A program made the translations under genes and the position numbers. 64,000 nucleotides of DNA. Source: Spirometra erinaceieuropaei. Its lineage: Eukaryota > Platyhelminthes > Cestoda > Diphyllobothriidea > Diphyllobothriidae. The notes beneath the pieces were generated by a model. It was given only the letters and a program-made list of their open reading frames with translations. It did not search any database and was not told where the DNA came from. Within the stretch, counting starts at the first letter, position 1, and each line of letters opens with the position of its first letter. Location: NCBI GenBank assembly GCA_902702965.1, contig CACRXP010000393.1, forward strand, positions 173,040-237,039. The letters are read 5' to 3'. Positions 54,240-64,000 of the stretch are shown piece by piece.

Positions 54240-56190
54240 AAAAACAATATTCGTCCTGCCTGAATAACGTTGGATATAAAGAAAGAAGTAAATCAGAAGA
54301 ACAAACTATGGAAAAGGTATGCAACAACAAAACAACCACCTCATTACGAGCAGTTTCGTTGGAAGCGAAACTAGGTAAGGTCGGCTATCCGCAGGTCGCG
54401 GAAGGAGTATGAGACGCGAGTTATGGGACGGGCCGTCGATAAAACAAAAGTGCTCTTCAGTTACATCAACAGTAGATTAAAGAACAAGGGGACGGTATTA
54501 GTGTTGAAAGGAGAAAACAATGAGGACATCATCGAAAATGACGCTAAGACAGAACATCTAAGACGGTTTTTAGTATCTGTTTTCACCTATGAAACGGACC
54601 TCGACGAGACTGGATTGCCTGCTGGGACAACTGACGAAATAATAGAAAACATCGACTTCACAGAAGATGTGAGGAAGGAACTCCTAACGCCTAAGGAAGG
54701 TAAGTCTCCGGGTCCAGAGCAAATTCCGGCAAAAGTTCTGGAAGAGTTGACTTGCGAACTCGCCAGATCGCTTTTGCACATCTTCAGGCCGTCCTTTGGC
54801 CGAGGCATTCTCACCTCTGATTGAAAAGTGGCGAACATATACCCCATTCAAAAGGGGGGATCTAGAACAAGTACAAACAATTATCGGCCGGTGAGCCTAA
54901 CGTGCATTTGTTGTAAAGAAATGGAGAGAATAGTCAATAATCCATAATGAATTTCCTTGAAGAAAATAATTTCATTGCTTTTTCCCAACACGACTTTCGA
55001 CGAGATCACTCCTGCCTAACGAATATGTTTTATTCAACGGATAAGTGGCCTCGCTCGTTAGACAAAGGAGCAATAGTCGATATCGTTTACATCGATTTCA
55101 AGCAAGCCTTTGATAGTGTTCCACACCACCGGTTACTTTACAAGGTCCAAGAGTCGGCGATAAAGGACTTTCTGATTGGTTGATCACAGTCTGTGTGTAT
55201 TGGTAATCCGAAGTCAACGCCACTGCCAGTTGTGAGGGAAGTTCCTCAGGGCTTTGTACTCGGATCAGTACGATTTTTAATTAATGCCAACGACTGTGTG
55301 AATAGACTGGACTGCAATGGGGTCATGTTTGCCGATGACATCAAGTTATGGCGAACGACCAACGGGGAAAATGATGAACGGACCCTGCAAGAAGGACTGA
55401 ACCGCCTATGCGAATGATCTGACAAATGGCTGCTAAAGTTTAACCTTGAGAAATACGTCGCGCTGCGACTCAAAATGAATGGAAGAGCTGACGGAGAGGA
55501 TCACCATTACCAACTTGGTGGAAGGGGCCTTTCAAATGTAACCGGACAAAAAGATCTTGGGGTCAACATTTTGTCGACCCTTAAGCCTTTCGCTAAGTGT
55601 GTTAGGGCGGCCAAAAGGGCAACTTGTGTTCTCTTTGCCATCTACATAGACAATTAGTTGTTTGATAAAGTATACGGAGTGTTCATTCGTTCGCACCTGG
55701 AATATGGAATCCAAGCGTGGCTAAAAAAGACTATAAGGTGCTAGAAAGAGTTCAGAGGAGAGCGACAAAAGTTGTGAAAGGTCTCAGGACTTTACCTTAC
55801 AACTGCCGACTTAGTGAACTTAAACTCTTTCCTTTTGAGTACAGGGGGATTTGAGGAAATCTCACACAGGCGTATCGGATAATGAGGAACCGGGAATGTG
55901 CCCTAAACCCCGACGATTTCTTCACCCTGGCCACAACAACAAACCTGCGTGGGAACTCTCTAAATCTTAGAGGATCCCGATGCCGCCTGGACGTTCGCAA
56001 ATACTGTTTTTTTCACAGCGAGTCGTCGGTGCCTGGAACGGGCTTGCCGAGGACGTAATAATGGCGGATACCACGGACACGTTCAAGCAAAGACTAGATG
56101 TATATTTGCTTGGACAATACCGCTTGTCTGCACAGAACAGTTCTGTGGTGCCAAACCAACGCCTTGTATACACCTACCGCTAATGCGGAT
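54240..56190 (+). pseudogene. LINE E reverse transcriptase (CR1/jockey-like), few lesions
   Basis: This is the best preserved LINE RT here. Frame 54423-54824 gives a pre-RT part (VLFSYINSRLKNKG) and GKSPGPEQIPAKVLEEL. A TGA at 54822 stands where the family has Trp. NNYRPVSLTCICCKEMERIV follows. After a frameshift (about 54940) one frame stays in register to about 55730: IVDIVYIDFKQAFDSVPHHR, VPQGFVLGSVRFLINAND, the catalytic MFADDIKLW, then FNLEKYVALRL and DLGVNILSTLKP. In-frame TGA occurs at 55181 and 55415. The thumb (RVQRRATKVVKGLRTLPYN) and C-terminal FFSQRVVGAWNGLAEDVIM lie at 55.75-56.15 kb. Catalytic residues are intact. Confidence 0.9.
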
Positions 56191-56472
56191 GACTGTCATT
56201 TCATTTTACCGATATCATCAACAACTGAATATTCTTGAGTTTCGGTCCTGCATTCTTAATGAATAATATTCTGTTAAGTGTATATATTACTGACAACATT
56301 TTGGTACCGTTCTTATTTAAAGTTATATATTGCATGTACCGTTTACAATAGGGTTTTCAAAGGCATTGCCTATTACCCTTAAAATATACTGGCCTGACCT
56401 ATCTCGAGACGTATCGTATACCTATAGTTGTAGTTTGTCAGGCTTCGAAAAAAGACTATGTGGGTTGGTATA
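56191..56472. other. LINE E 3' end and spacer
   Basis: This AT-rich sequence after the LINE C-terminus leads up to the TA-flanked inverted-repeat element. No gene is seen. Confidence 0.5.
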
Positions 56473-57388
56473 CACTGAGTGACCGATCTCATGAAATGTT
56501 GACCGAAATCCTGAAACGCGTTTTTGATTAGGGAGGATTACTTAGGTACGGTTACAATATGAATAATTATGCGGCACTCGGTAAGAAATGACTACTTAAG
56601 TGGCATATATTTTCCACATTGATTTTTGATGGTCTTATAAAATGAAATATATTTTATAGAAAACATGCACAAAAGAATGCTGTCTCTCTCTCGTTTGAGG
56701 GAGAATCACATCGTCTTTGTACTGTATACTTGAAGACGGAGTATAATTAGGTTTTAACAAAGTTTCCCATTATGAGATTTTTGAGACCGTGAAATGTCCA
56801 TTCATACAGCATCGCACATGTCCGTTTGCCAATTCTTCTCATGAAATGAAGAACATAGCCCGCATCCATTGCAATAATTTATAAACTATACATGACATCT
56901 ATTTAAAGGTATAGGGGAACATATGATTTTGCTTACGCCGTAAGCAAGCACCTTGTAAACCGAAATCGCCAAAAGCTAATGCAACGGCTGATCAGCCTCA
57001 AAAGAATTCGGGCATAGAGAAACTTTTTCAAAACCTAAATATACCCTTTCTTCGGGTAAAAAATCTAAAGACAGCGTGATTCTCCCCCAAACGAGTAAAA
57101 GAAAGCATATTTGATTCATGTGTTCTATAAAATATATTTCATTTTATAAGGCCACCAAAAATAAATGTGGAAAATACATGTCACTTAAGTAGTCATTTCT
57201 TACCGAGTGCTGTTTCTACAGGAGGTCAAAAAGGAGTGAATTCAAAAGCCGTCATCCCGGCGAGTACGAAACACTATAGACTTATGCCGCATAATAATCC
57301 ATATTGTAACCGTACCTAATTAATCCTCTTTAATCAAAAACGCATTTCAGAATTTCGATCAAAATTTCACGAGATCGGTCGCTCAATG
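56473..57388. mobile_element. Non-autonomous terminal-inverted-repeat element, TA-flanked (916 bp)
   Basis: The left end reads CACTGAGTGACCGATCTCAT and the right end is its near reverse complement (ATGAGATCGG form, ending CGGTCGCTCAATG). A TA dinucleotide flanks each side (56471-56472 and 57389-57390), as expected for Tc1/mariner-type insertion. Arms extend about 300 bp and include GCGTTTTTGATTA, GGTAAGAAATGACTACTTAA and AAAATGAAATATATTTTATA. The right arm carries an extra segment of about 75 bp (roughly 57212-57287) absent from the left. No transposase frame is present. Confidence 0.88.
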
Positions 57389-57390
57389 TA

Positions 57391-59479
57391 CAACAGTTTA
57401 AGCTTGGAACACCTGGCAGTGTTTAGTCCAGTTAATTCCGAAATTGTCATTACTACGTTGCCGCCTCCATTAGCAGCATTGACTGGTGCCATAGCAACAC
57501 CATGTTTGTCTGTAATTCTCTTGCCCTGAAAATAGCCACATCCCTCTCCCAAGCTGCAAATCTCCTTATCAGTTCCGCCATTCATTCGCGGTGTTTCAGA
57601 CCTTTTGACGGAGCGTGGTCTGTTTCAGTAACCCCCTTATGAGTCATCGTAGGTTGGTTTTAGTGGACAGTGGTTTTAGTGGTCTCTTCCTCGTTGCGCA
57701 AAACAATATTAATAGGTCGCGGTCGCACAGCTTCCGACACTCTACTAACCTTTCTCAGATTCTAAATGCTGCGCGGACGATTACCTTCTCGCTTGGGTAA
57801 AGCATATTGTTCAGCAGTTGTCGTAACATATCAACGTCAGGGGAGAGCCTTTATTAGGCGTAGGAGAATTCGACTCATCATCACCATCGTCCCGTGAGGG
57901 ATATGTATTACTATGCACATGACTCAAATAGATTAACGAAATCCACTTGAAGCTTTTAGCATAAATGTTCTTAACTCAGTTTTCTGGCGCCAACACGACC
58001 GTTTTCCGTTTGAATCGAATAAAGAGTGTCTAGAGTAGAAGAAATGCGGGAAGCGCAGTTGAAAGCCGTGTTCCCTCTACATGTTTTTATCTCTAAGAAC
58101 AACTCTTTGACCCCTACTCGGACACTGGAGACAGTGGATATGTTGCTCCCGAAGCCCCAATCGAGATTCTGATAAACTCATCGACTGACTGAGTGGCAAT
58201 TCATCTTCCTAGCTTTGGACCCCCTCTACTTTCTCGCCTGTTACATGATATACTGTTACTACGGTATACGATTTTAATCCAACATACACTGATCCCTGTC
58301 GAATCACTTCATGAAAGTGCGATGGAAGACAAAACACAGATGATTACTTCAGGTAGAAATTATTGCGCGACCTCCCCATACTAACTCCGGCGGCACAACA
58401 AATACGGAACTGCGGTCAGCCATTTGCTCGGGATGGACGGACGGCGCGCCCAACATTGTTTTGCTGATTCTAAACCACCAATCAATTGAAGTGAATCATT
58501 ATTACAAACAGGTAAATAAAGGATGGCACTGAGGATGCATTCAATTGAGGATGAGCAGGATGATTGTATGACCCATCCTAAGCGGGAAAAGGTGAACGCA
58601 ATCATGCTAAATCGACTAGTGGCTCAAAATGACTTCCTGCAAGTAGAAGATTACCCTTCATGCATTTCAACTCATAGGTGTCCTTTATTTCAACAAAATT
58701 AGCCTAGTGGAAAGAAACGTGACTGTGAGCTAGACCAGGACTGACATATGCGCCTCTCAAATGAAAGTTCGGACCAAACCACCGGTCTTGAAAGGCATCT
58801 TTCGTGCATTTTACGCTCCCATGCCTCGCCGGTGGTGGTTAAAGATATAAGCATTTTTTATGTCATGTCCGCATTCGTGTTGGTGACCTTTGTTTACACC
58901 CCCAGACAACCACATCTGTATACACAAATCGTACATTTATTGAGATATGCTATCAGGCCCAACAAGTTCATCTAACATCATCCCTAAATGGACATTTCCT
59001 ATATACCTCCACCCATTTCCTGCGTCATACGGAGTCTCTGCGACAAGAACCACGACTCAGATCGGCCTAATTCAATTGCTGGCTATCGGCTGCCACATTC
59101 TCTCTGGTGTACGGGATTCGATGTCATTCCCACATCTTGCCCTCTCTTATTTCCACTTTGTTCATACAGGATAACTGCGTTTTTGTCAGGAGCGACTTTT
59201 TATAACTTCCGCTCTATGTCAACGAATCCCACTAGTAAATATTACGTTGAATAGCGCCCAATCCCAGCCCTGAATGACTGACAGACTCGAACAGTCAGCA
59301 GGAACACGGAGGAGGGAGTACGAAACTGACTTTGGAGGACTCATCCTTGCATCGCATTAGTGCAACCCTCCCTTTGGTAAATGTGACGCGCTTCGAAAAT
59401 GCCACGACGCGCTAGAAGTCATACTTTTGAAAGCTGCCGGTTAACTGTATAACCCGGTCTGAGTTACCCCTCCCGTCGG
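57391..59479. other. No gene recognised
   Basis: This is between the inverted-repeat element and the minus-strand gene. Open frames are short and lack motifs. A minus-strand stretch at 57413-57525 has splice-like borders but ambiguous frame (see rejected items). Confidence 0.45.
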
Positions 59480-59870
59480 GGGAGGGTAGGGTGTGGTAGA
59501 TGCTTCGCAAGTCCACTATCACCATAGGAGAAATCACGCGCGAGTCACCTTTTCTGCTCTTACCTTGCTGTGGAGCACACGATAGACATCCACAGTCAGG
59601 ACAGCCCAACTGTTGTGTTAATCTTGCACATTGTGCGGAGATCAGATTGTATGTAATACGCGCATACGAGTCCTTTAGCCATTGTGCCCGAACCCACCTC
59701 CGATTGGGTCCGACATTGCCTCCTCATGGAAACATGGTGGATGAGGGAGTGCGGTGGGTGCTGCACAAGTCTACTTCACGCGTAAGTCACCGGTGTTGCG
59801 CCCACCACCCTGTGGGGAGGGCACACATGGTGGGCGTCGTCGCTCGCGACGGTCCAACTCTCACGTGGCA
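59480..59870 (+). repeat. Two tandem copies of the 36.6 kb dispersed repeat
   Basis: The copies at about 59490-59620 and 59740-59870 both carry an AAGTC(C/T)AC...ACGCG(C/T)(G/A)AGTCACC block followed by a TGTGG(A/G)...GCACACGATAG or GCACACATGG block. The tail is A-rich and G-homopolymeric to 59950. Confidence 0.6.
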
Positions 59871-59972
59871 TAAAAGACAGCGATAAAAAGGGACATAATT
59901 TGGCCTCTTTACATAAAAACAGGGTACATATGAAAGGGCAGGGGGGGAGGGTCTTCACTTAAAAGTCACCAC

Positions 59973-60371
59973 CTGTGCGAAGGACCACAGGGAAGTAGCT
60001 TGATCTTGGCCATTGCACCGTTAGGCAACAGTGGGAGAACTGTTTCGTCGCCCTTCCGCTTCGGCCCAGAGTCCTGCAAAGACAGCATTGGCACACACAG
60101 CCCCAAGCCGAGTTCCAAAGTTGCCGCATCAGTCCAGGAGGCGGCGGTTAATTCCAGGGTGGTCTGCAGTTCCAACTGCGGAAGTTGCGGACGTGGGTCG
60201 TCTGAGGGAGAGGACTCGGAGGACAGGAGAGTCTCCAAGGGTTTCCACGCGTCTGGAGGTGGGAGCCAGGTGAGAAGGGGACACTTTTGATGAAACTGAT
60301 ACTCAGCCTCGCCCTGGCCATTTGAGTGTTGCAGGAAGTCGGGGCGTCGATAAAGCACACGAATCCGTTCC
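59973..60371 (-). CDS. Unidentified gene, exon C
   Basis: This is 399 bp. Its first base completes an Arg codon with exon B, then ERIRVLYRRPDFLQHSNGQG, EYQFHQKCPLLTWLPPPDAW and a Pro/Leu-rich stretch ending CGPSH. The acceptor is CTTCACTCTTTCAG. The donor GTGGTG is only fair, so the 3' border is uncertain. Confidence 0.62.
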
Positions 60372-63300
60372 CTGAAAGAGTGAAGACTTTGCAGCAAACC
60401 ACTGTCTATGGGATAAGTGTAAAACGATACAGTGTGAAACAGGATACTTTTGCAACCTATTTTTCCGGCCATTTGGTGCATTTTCAAATCCAGTCTACCT
60501 TTTCAACTCGTAACAAGACTTCAGTGTTAGATTCACATCTTTCGTATGAAACGATACCTGATATCTCTGTAATCCTGAAGTCTCTGAATGACGCTGTGCC
60601 CTTTCCTTTAAACATTACTGCACCTGGTATCACAACAGTACGACCTAACTTTGTTTGGATGCATCTTTAAAAATGCCGGCGTCTTCCGACCGAAATCCTG
60701 GATTGTCCAGTCGACAGATCCGACAGCCGGCCTTATCTCAATGAAGGCCATCACTTAAGGCTGTTTCGCCAACCCCCGCTTGTGAACACACTCGTTAACA
60801 AGCATAACCAGTATTCCTCCTGTCCAGGAAATCAGCACTGGACCTGTCTTAAGTACTTGGCCTTTTTTCCGTGTCTAGGGATATCGTCAAAAGCCTCATT
60901 TTATTTGGGACTTTCGATTAAAAGGTAGCTGGAGTTCACCTTGCCTTCTCCAGACTAAAACCTGCGAAGACGGCGTGGATACGGACGGCGGCGGTCGCCA
61001 AAATGGCTGTAAATCGGACTTCAGGCAGAGAGACAGGGGCGGAGGGAAGGCTGGGGGTACCCCCATCGGCAGAAGAACTGCCATTGCAAACGCTACCGCC
61101 GACAGCGGATAGAGAGTCAGCGGATTCGGAGCCCGTGCTGTCGCTGTCGTAGATGGGCGGAAACAGCAGTTGAGCGGATACGCGTCGAATACGCCCGACT
61201 GAGGAGAGGAAGGCAGAATCTATGGACAATCCCTTTTCTGAGCCTAAACTGTCCAAGAGGGAGTCAAAGAGGTCTGTTAGGCAGCAGACGGCCGCACAGG
61301 CTTCTTTGCGTATATCGGCGGATGCTGAAGGGTCGAGACAGGAAAGATGTCCACGAAATGTCTGTATAGATTGCACTTCGCTTTTCGAGAGCCCTATAAA
61401 GAGGAACTCGGCCTAGAACCAAAAGAAGCAACAGAGTTGAGTGGTTGCGGCCGAGGGAGGGGTGGGGTGTGAGGGTCGCGCGTTGACAGGCACTGATCGA
61501 GGTAGACGAAAACATCTCAGTATTTCAAAGTTTTGCAGCACAAAGAAACAACAAAAAGGAACCCTAACGCAACACGATAGTTAGTCCATCGGTATCGCTG
61601 CAGGCCAGCACTTGTCCGAGGAAGGCACAGTGGCGACTTCAGAGTGGGCTTGCCTATAGCAGGGCGGGCTCTTATCGCATCTATTTCACCTAACTCATCC
61701 CACATCTACGGCATTGGGATGTAAAAATTAAGATGGTTAAAGGTGCTCATGACTGACGAAATTTGACAATCCGTCTACGGGCGTCCAACAGGACCTGTTT
61801 TCTAAATCCCTTCCTATCGGACCTCAGCGAGAGGTCTCTGGACCGCTAGAGACCTCAGCATACTCAAAAAGTTCAACGGCGAGCAACGAAACTTGTATCT
61901 GGACAGTGGTCACTACCCTAAGAAACTCGACTAGCTAATCTTAATCTCTTTCCTTTAAGCTGCAGGCAGGTACGTGGGTATCTGATACAAGTTTTCCGAA
62001 TCGTGAGCAGTCAGGGCTGTTGCCTCGCATCAGGGGACTTCTTCGAGGTGGCAACTAAGACTAGCCTGATAGGCCATCCACTCAAACTATGTGTTACTGG
62101 CGCCCGGCTAGACACACGAAAGTTCTTCTTCTCCAGAATGGTTGCAGCTTGGAATGCTTTGTCTGATGACACTGTTATGTCGGGATCCATAGAAACTTTT
62201 AGACGGAGGCTAGATCGACATCGGAGTGCGCACCACGATGTCTTCTGACTGCAGCCGTCTTGATCGCCAACGTTGAACACTTGGTGATATTGTGACGCTA
62301 CTACCAATATTTAAGTACCATCTGTTTATGTAATCTATTAATCTTCGACCACGTCGCATCGCCAATCGCGTTCACCAAGATGTTTGCAAACTAAAAATCT
62401 TACTACTTTCGCTGTATTGTCGGTGTGCTTCAAATATCTGCCGTATTTGATCAATAATCCGAGTTCATACGCCTTCAAACACTGTTAAAGCATGAAATAC
62501 TGTGCTGATCTCTAGAGTTCTTGATATTCCCCTTCTATTTCTTCCATGTTACTTTCTTTCCACTTTCTCCATATGCTTCCTCTGCGTGTAGCCAATAGGG
62601 ATTTCAAAAGTACACACATACTTTCGCTCAAATACACTGAACCGAACTGAGCCCTTGTGACCTGACTATCAGTCCTATCTGCGGTCTAGCAAGCAAACGG
62701 TCAATCTATGACTGTTAGAACGTCGCGATAGTTTCAGGATGCCTTTGGCTGTCGACAGTGAGGAAACCAACCACTTGATTATGCCTGGATCCATCTCACT
62801 ATCTCACCCTGACAGTGGCCTGTCCGTGCAGACTCGGTGCGGCCCGACCAGCGCATGCCACGAGTCAATGTGAGTCAGCCGACTTGGGGGCAAACAACTA
62901 TGCACATATACACACATAGATGAACAACAGTGGCTTCCTATCGAGGTGAATGTTAGCCAACCTCTCCTCACTGACCATATCAAATAACACAAGCAAACTG
63001 ACCCCGTGGGAGACACAAAAGCTATCCCCTGCCTGTTTTTATTGCGAGCTGATACTTGACTGGTAAATTTAGCTCAGTTCTGCAGGGCCGGAAATTAGAC
63101 CTTGATCTTGCATGGGGCCAGAGAGGAATGGCACCTATCGGGGGTGACAATCAATCCACCCAAGTGACCCTCCCTTGCTGGGCACCCCATAAATCTCCGA
63201 AAGAATACCGGTAGGTCCATAAAGTCTTACCCTAGGAAGTATTTTCAAAAGCGACATCATTTCAGATCTACGGAGTAATAGTGATTTAAATTACGACCAC

Positions 63301-63605
63301 AAAAAGTCACCTTAAGAGAGAGTCGTAAGGCCCTGCGCAGAAAACGTCTGACTCGCTGTCTCTCTGGGTCCCGGATCAGGACACTACTTGGCCGGTTGGC
63401 ATCGGTGCAGCAACTAACAGCAACCAAGAGGCAGTACCCAGCACTCGAGATACAGTCCAACCAGGCAGGTAGGTCACCAAGACGCCGGTCTCGCTGCTGT
63501 TGACAGGTCCGCAGTTCCTGAGCGATCAGTCGGCAGAGATGGGACAGGGAGTCTTGCAGACGCCAAGCAGTTCGGTCGGATAGGAGCCCCAGTTCGCCTT
63601 GGACG
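59973..63605 (-). CDS. Unidentified multi-exon host gene (three internal exons)
   Basis: Three minus-strand exons (63605-63311, 61361-60940, 60371-59973) have good splice sites and joining phases (0, then 2). Together they encode about 370 residues. The predicted protein is helical and Leu/Ala-rich with Cys-rich patches (ACAAVCCLTDLFDSLLDSLG), a Ser/Gly-rich linker in the middle exon and a Pro/Leu-rich last part (CPLLTWLPPPDAWKPLETLL). I do not recognise the family; a large helical-repeat (HEAT-like) scaffold protein is one possibility. Neither start nor stop codon is seen. A LINE fragment lies in the first visible intron. Codon use is GC-richer than the surrounding DNA, which supports real coding. 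Confidence 0.65.
60372..60939. other. Intron between exons B and C
   Basis: About 570 bp. No repeat or other gene seen. Confidence 0.6.
60940..61361 (-). CDS. Unidentified gene, exon B
   Basis: This is 422 bp, phase 0 in, phase 2 out. It starts TFRGHLSCLDPSASADIRKE, contains DSLLDSLGSEKGLSIDSAFL and a Ser/Gly-rich linker, and ends ILATAAVRIHAVFAGFSLEK A. The acceptor is AATCTATACAG and the donor GTGAAC. Confidence 0.65.
61362..61759. other. Intron sequence before the LINE fragment
   Basis: The left part of the intron between exons A and B. I see no exon or recognised repeat. Confidence 0.5.
61760..62260 (+). pseudogene. LINE F, 3' end of reverse transcriptase
   Basis: Frames give the thumb (QRRATKLVSGQW, then LANLNLFPLS) and the C-terminal segment HPLKLCVTGARLDTRKFFFS followed by RMVAAWNALSDDTVM. 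This parallels the C-terminus of LINE E but from a different copy. It is strongly 5'-truncated, as is usual for target-primed insertions, and sits in an intron antisense to the minus-strand gene. Confidence 0.85.
62261..63310. other. Intron, no feature recognised
   Basis: The right part of the intron between exons A and B. A 70-codon minus-strand open frame at 62.8-63.0 kb has no motif. Confidence 0.5.
63311..63605 (-). CDS. Unidentified gene, exon A
   Basis: This is 295 bp, entered after TTTGTTTCCTACTGCAAG and left at AAG before GTGACT (phase 0). It encodes VQGELGLLSDRTAWRLQDSL then SHLCRLIAQELRTCQQQRDR and a basic end RVRRFLRRALRLSLK. Confidence 0.65.
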
Positions 63606-64000
63606 CTTGCAGTAGGAAACAAAAACTGTTTAGAATGACGGTGGTTTGGCTTACTTAGTTTGTCTAGATACTCAAGCATTTATTGTTCACGCGATGCAGG
63701 GGACGCTCGGAGAAAAAGTCCCAAAGTCAACTCAAATGGATGTCAGCACACAGATGAGCATTACTCTTCGAAATACATTGTCACTCATGTTTCACACTGC
63801 ACGCGTTTTATTAGCCTTTCCGCGTTCGGTCAGACTAAATAACGGGGTGTATCTTATAAGGTGTCCCGCATATTTTCCAGCGTCCATTTCGCAATGGATT
63901 GGGTAAACGGCGCATCCACGTGCTTCAGTATCCCACCGCATGGACAAGAACGCGATCGAGCTTTCATGTCCCTTCGTAATTAGGTCAAAGTTGGTGCCAT
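63606..64000. other. Upstream intron of the unidentified gene
   Basis: This leads to the right window edge. No further exon is recognised. Confidence 0.5.

Noticed and set aside
57413..57525. Splice-bordered minus-strand stretch that might be a last exon of the 60-63 kb gene
   Set aside because: The phase that joins exon C gives only about 23 codons before a stop, while another frame is open throughout; neither has family support.

Overview
The window looks like nuclear DNA of a flatworm, most likely a pseudophyllidean (diphyllobothriid-type) tapeworm. The evidence is long AT-rich introns, TTAGGG-type degenerate repeats, and several worn families of non-LTR, Ty3/gypsy and BEL/Pao elements of the kind common in such genomes. 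The genus-level placement is inference. There is no operon structure and no bacterial or phage signal. Two assembly gaps are present (14848-14908 and 47634-48052).

Region 1, about 1-30.3 kb, is the 5' half of one large minus-strand gene for a class VI unconventional myosin. I could place ten coding exons (67-263 bp) with matching splice phases. They run from a start codon at 30319 to an exon ending at 2447, and the gene continues past the left edge of the window. They encode the N-terminal SH3-like segment, P-loop, switch I, the HLGNI segment, switch II and the region after it. One short exon between 13276 and 6211 was not found. The long introns hold inverted copies of a telomere-like repeat, a 161-bp tandem duplication, a near-perfect long palindrome, tRNA-like fragments and a dispersed repeat family.

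Region 2, about 33.4-57.4 kb, is a graveyard of mobile elements. In order it holds: a minus-strand LINE reverse transcriptase relic; a BEL/Pao fragment; a minus-strand LINE with endonuclease and tail but no visible reverse transcriptase; a plus-strand LINE interrupted by a full-length but inactivated Ty3/gypsy element with 546-bp LTRs and an ATAC target duplication; further LINE pieces around the second gap; two LINEs arranged back to back; and a 916-bp terminal-inverted-repeat element flanked by TA.

Region 3, about 59.9-63.6 kb, contains three phase-compatible minus-strand exons of a second host gene whose family I do not recognise. A LINE 3'-end fragment (61.8-62.3 kb) lies in its first visible intron.

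Most of the rest is intronic or intergenic sequence in which I see no gene. The only host genes I can support are the myosin and the unidentified minus-strand gene. No obviously new system was found. The most informative structures are the nested retroelement insertion, the two inverted-repeat structures and the rebuilt myosin exon chain.
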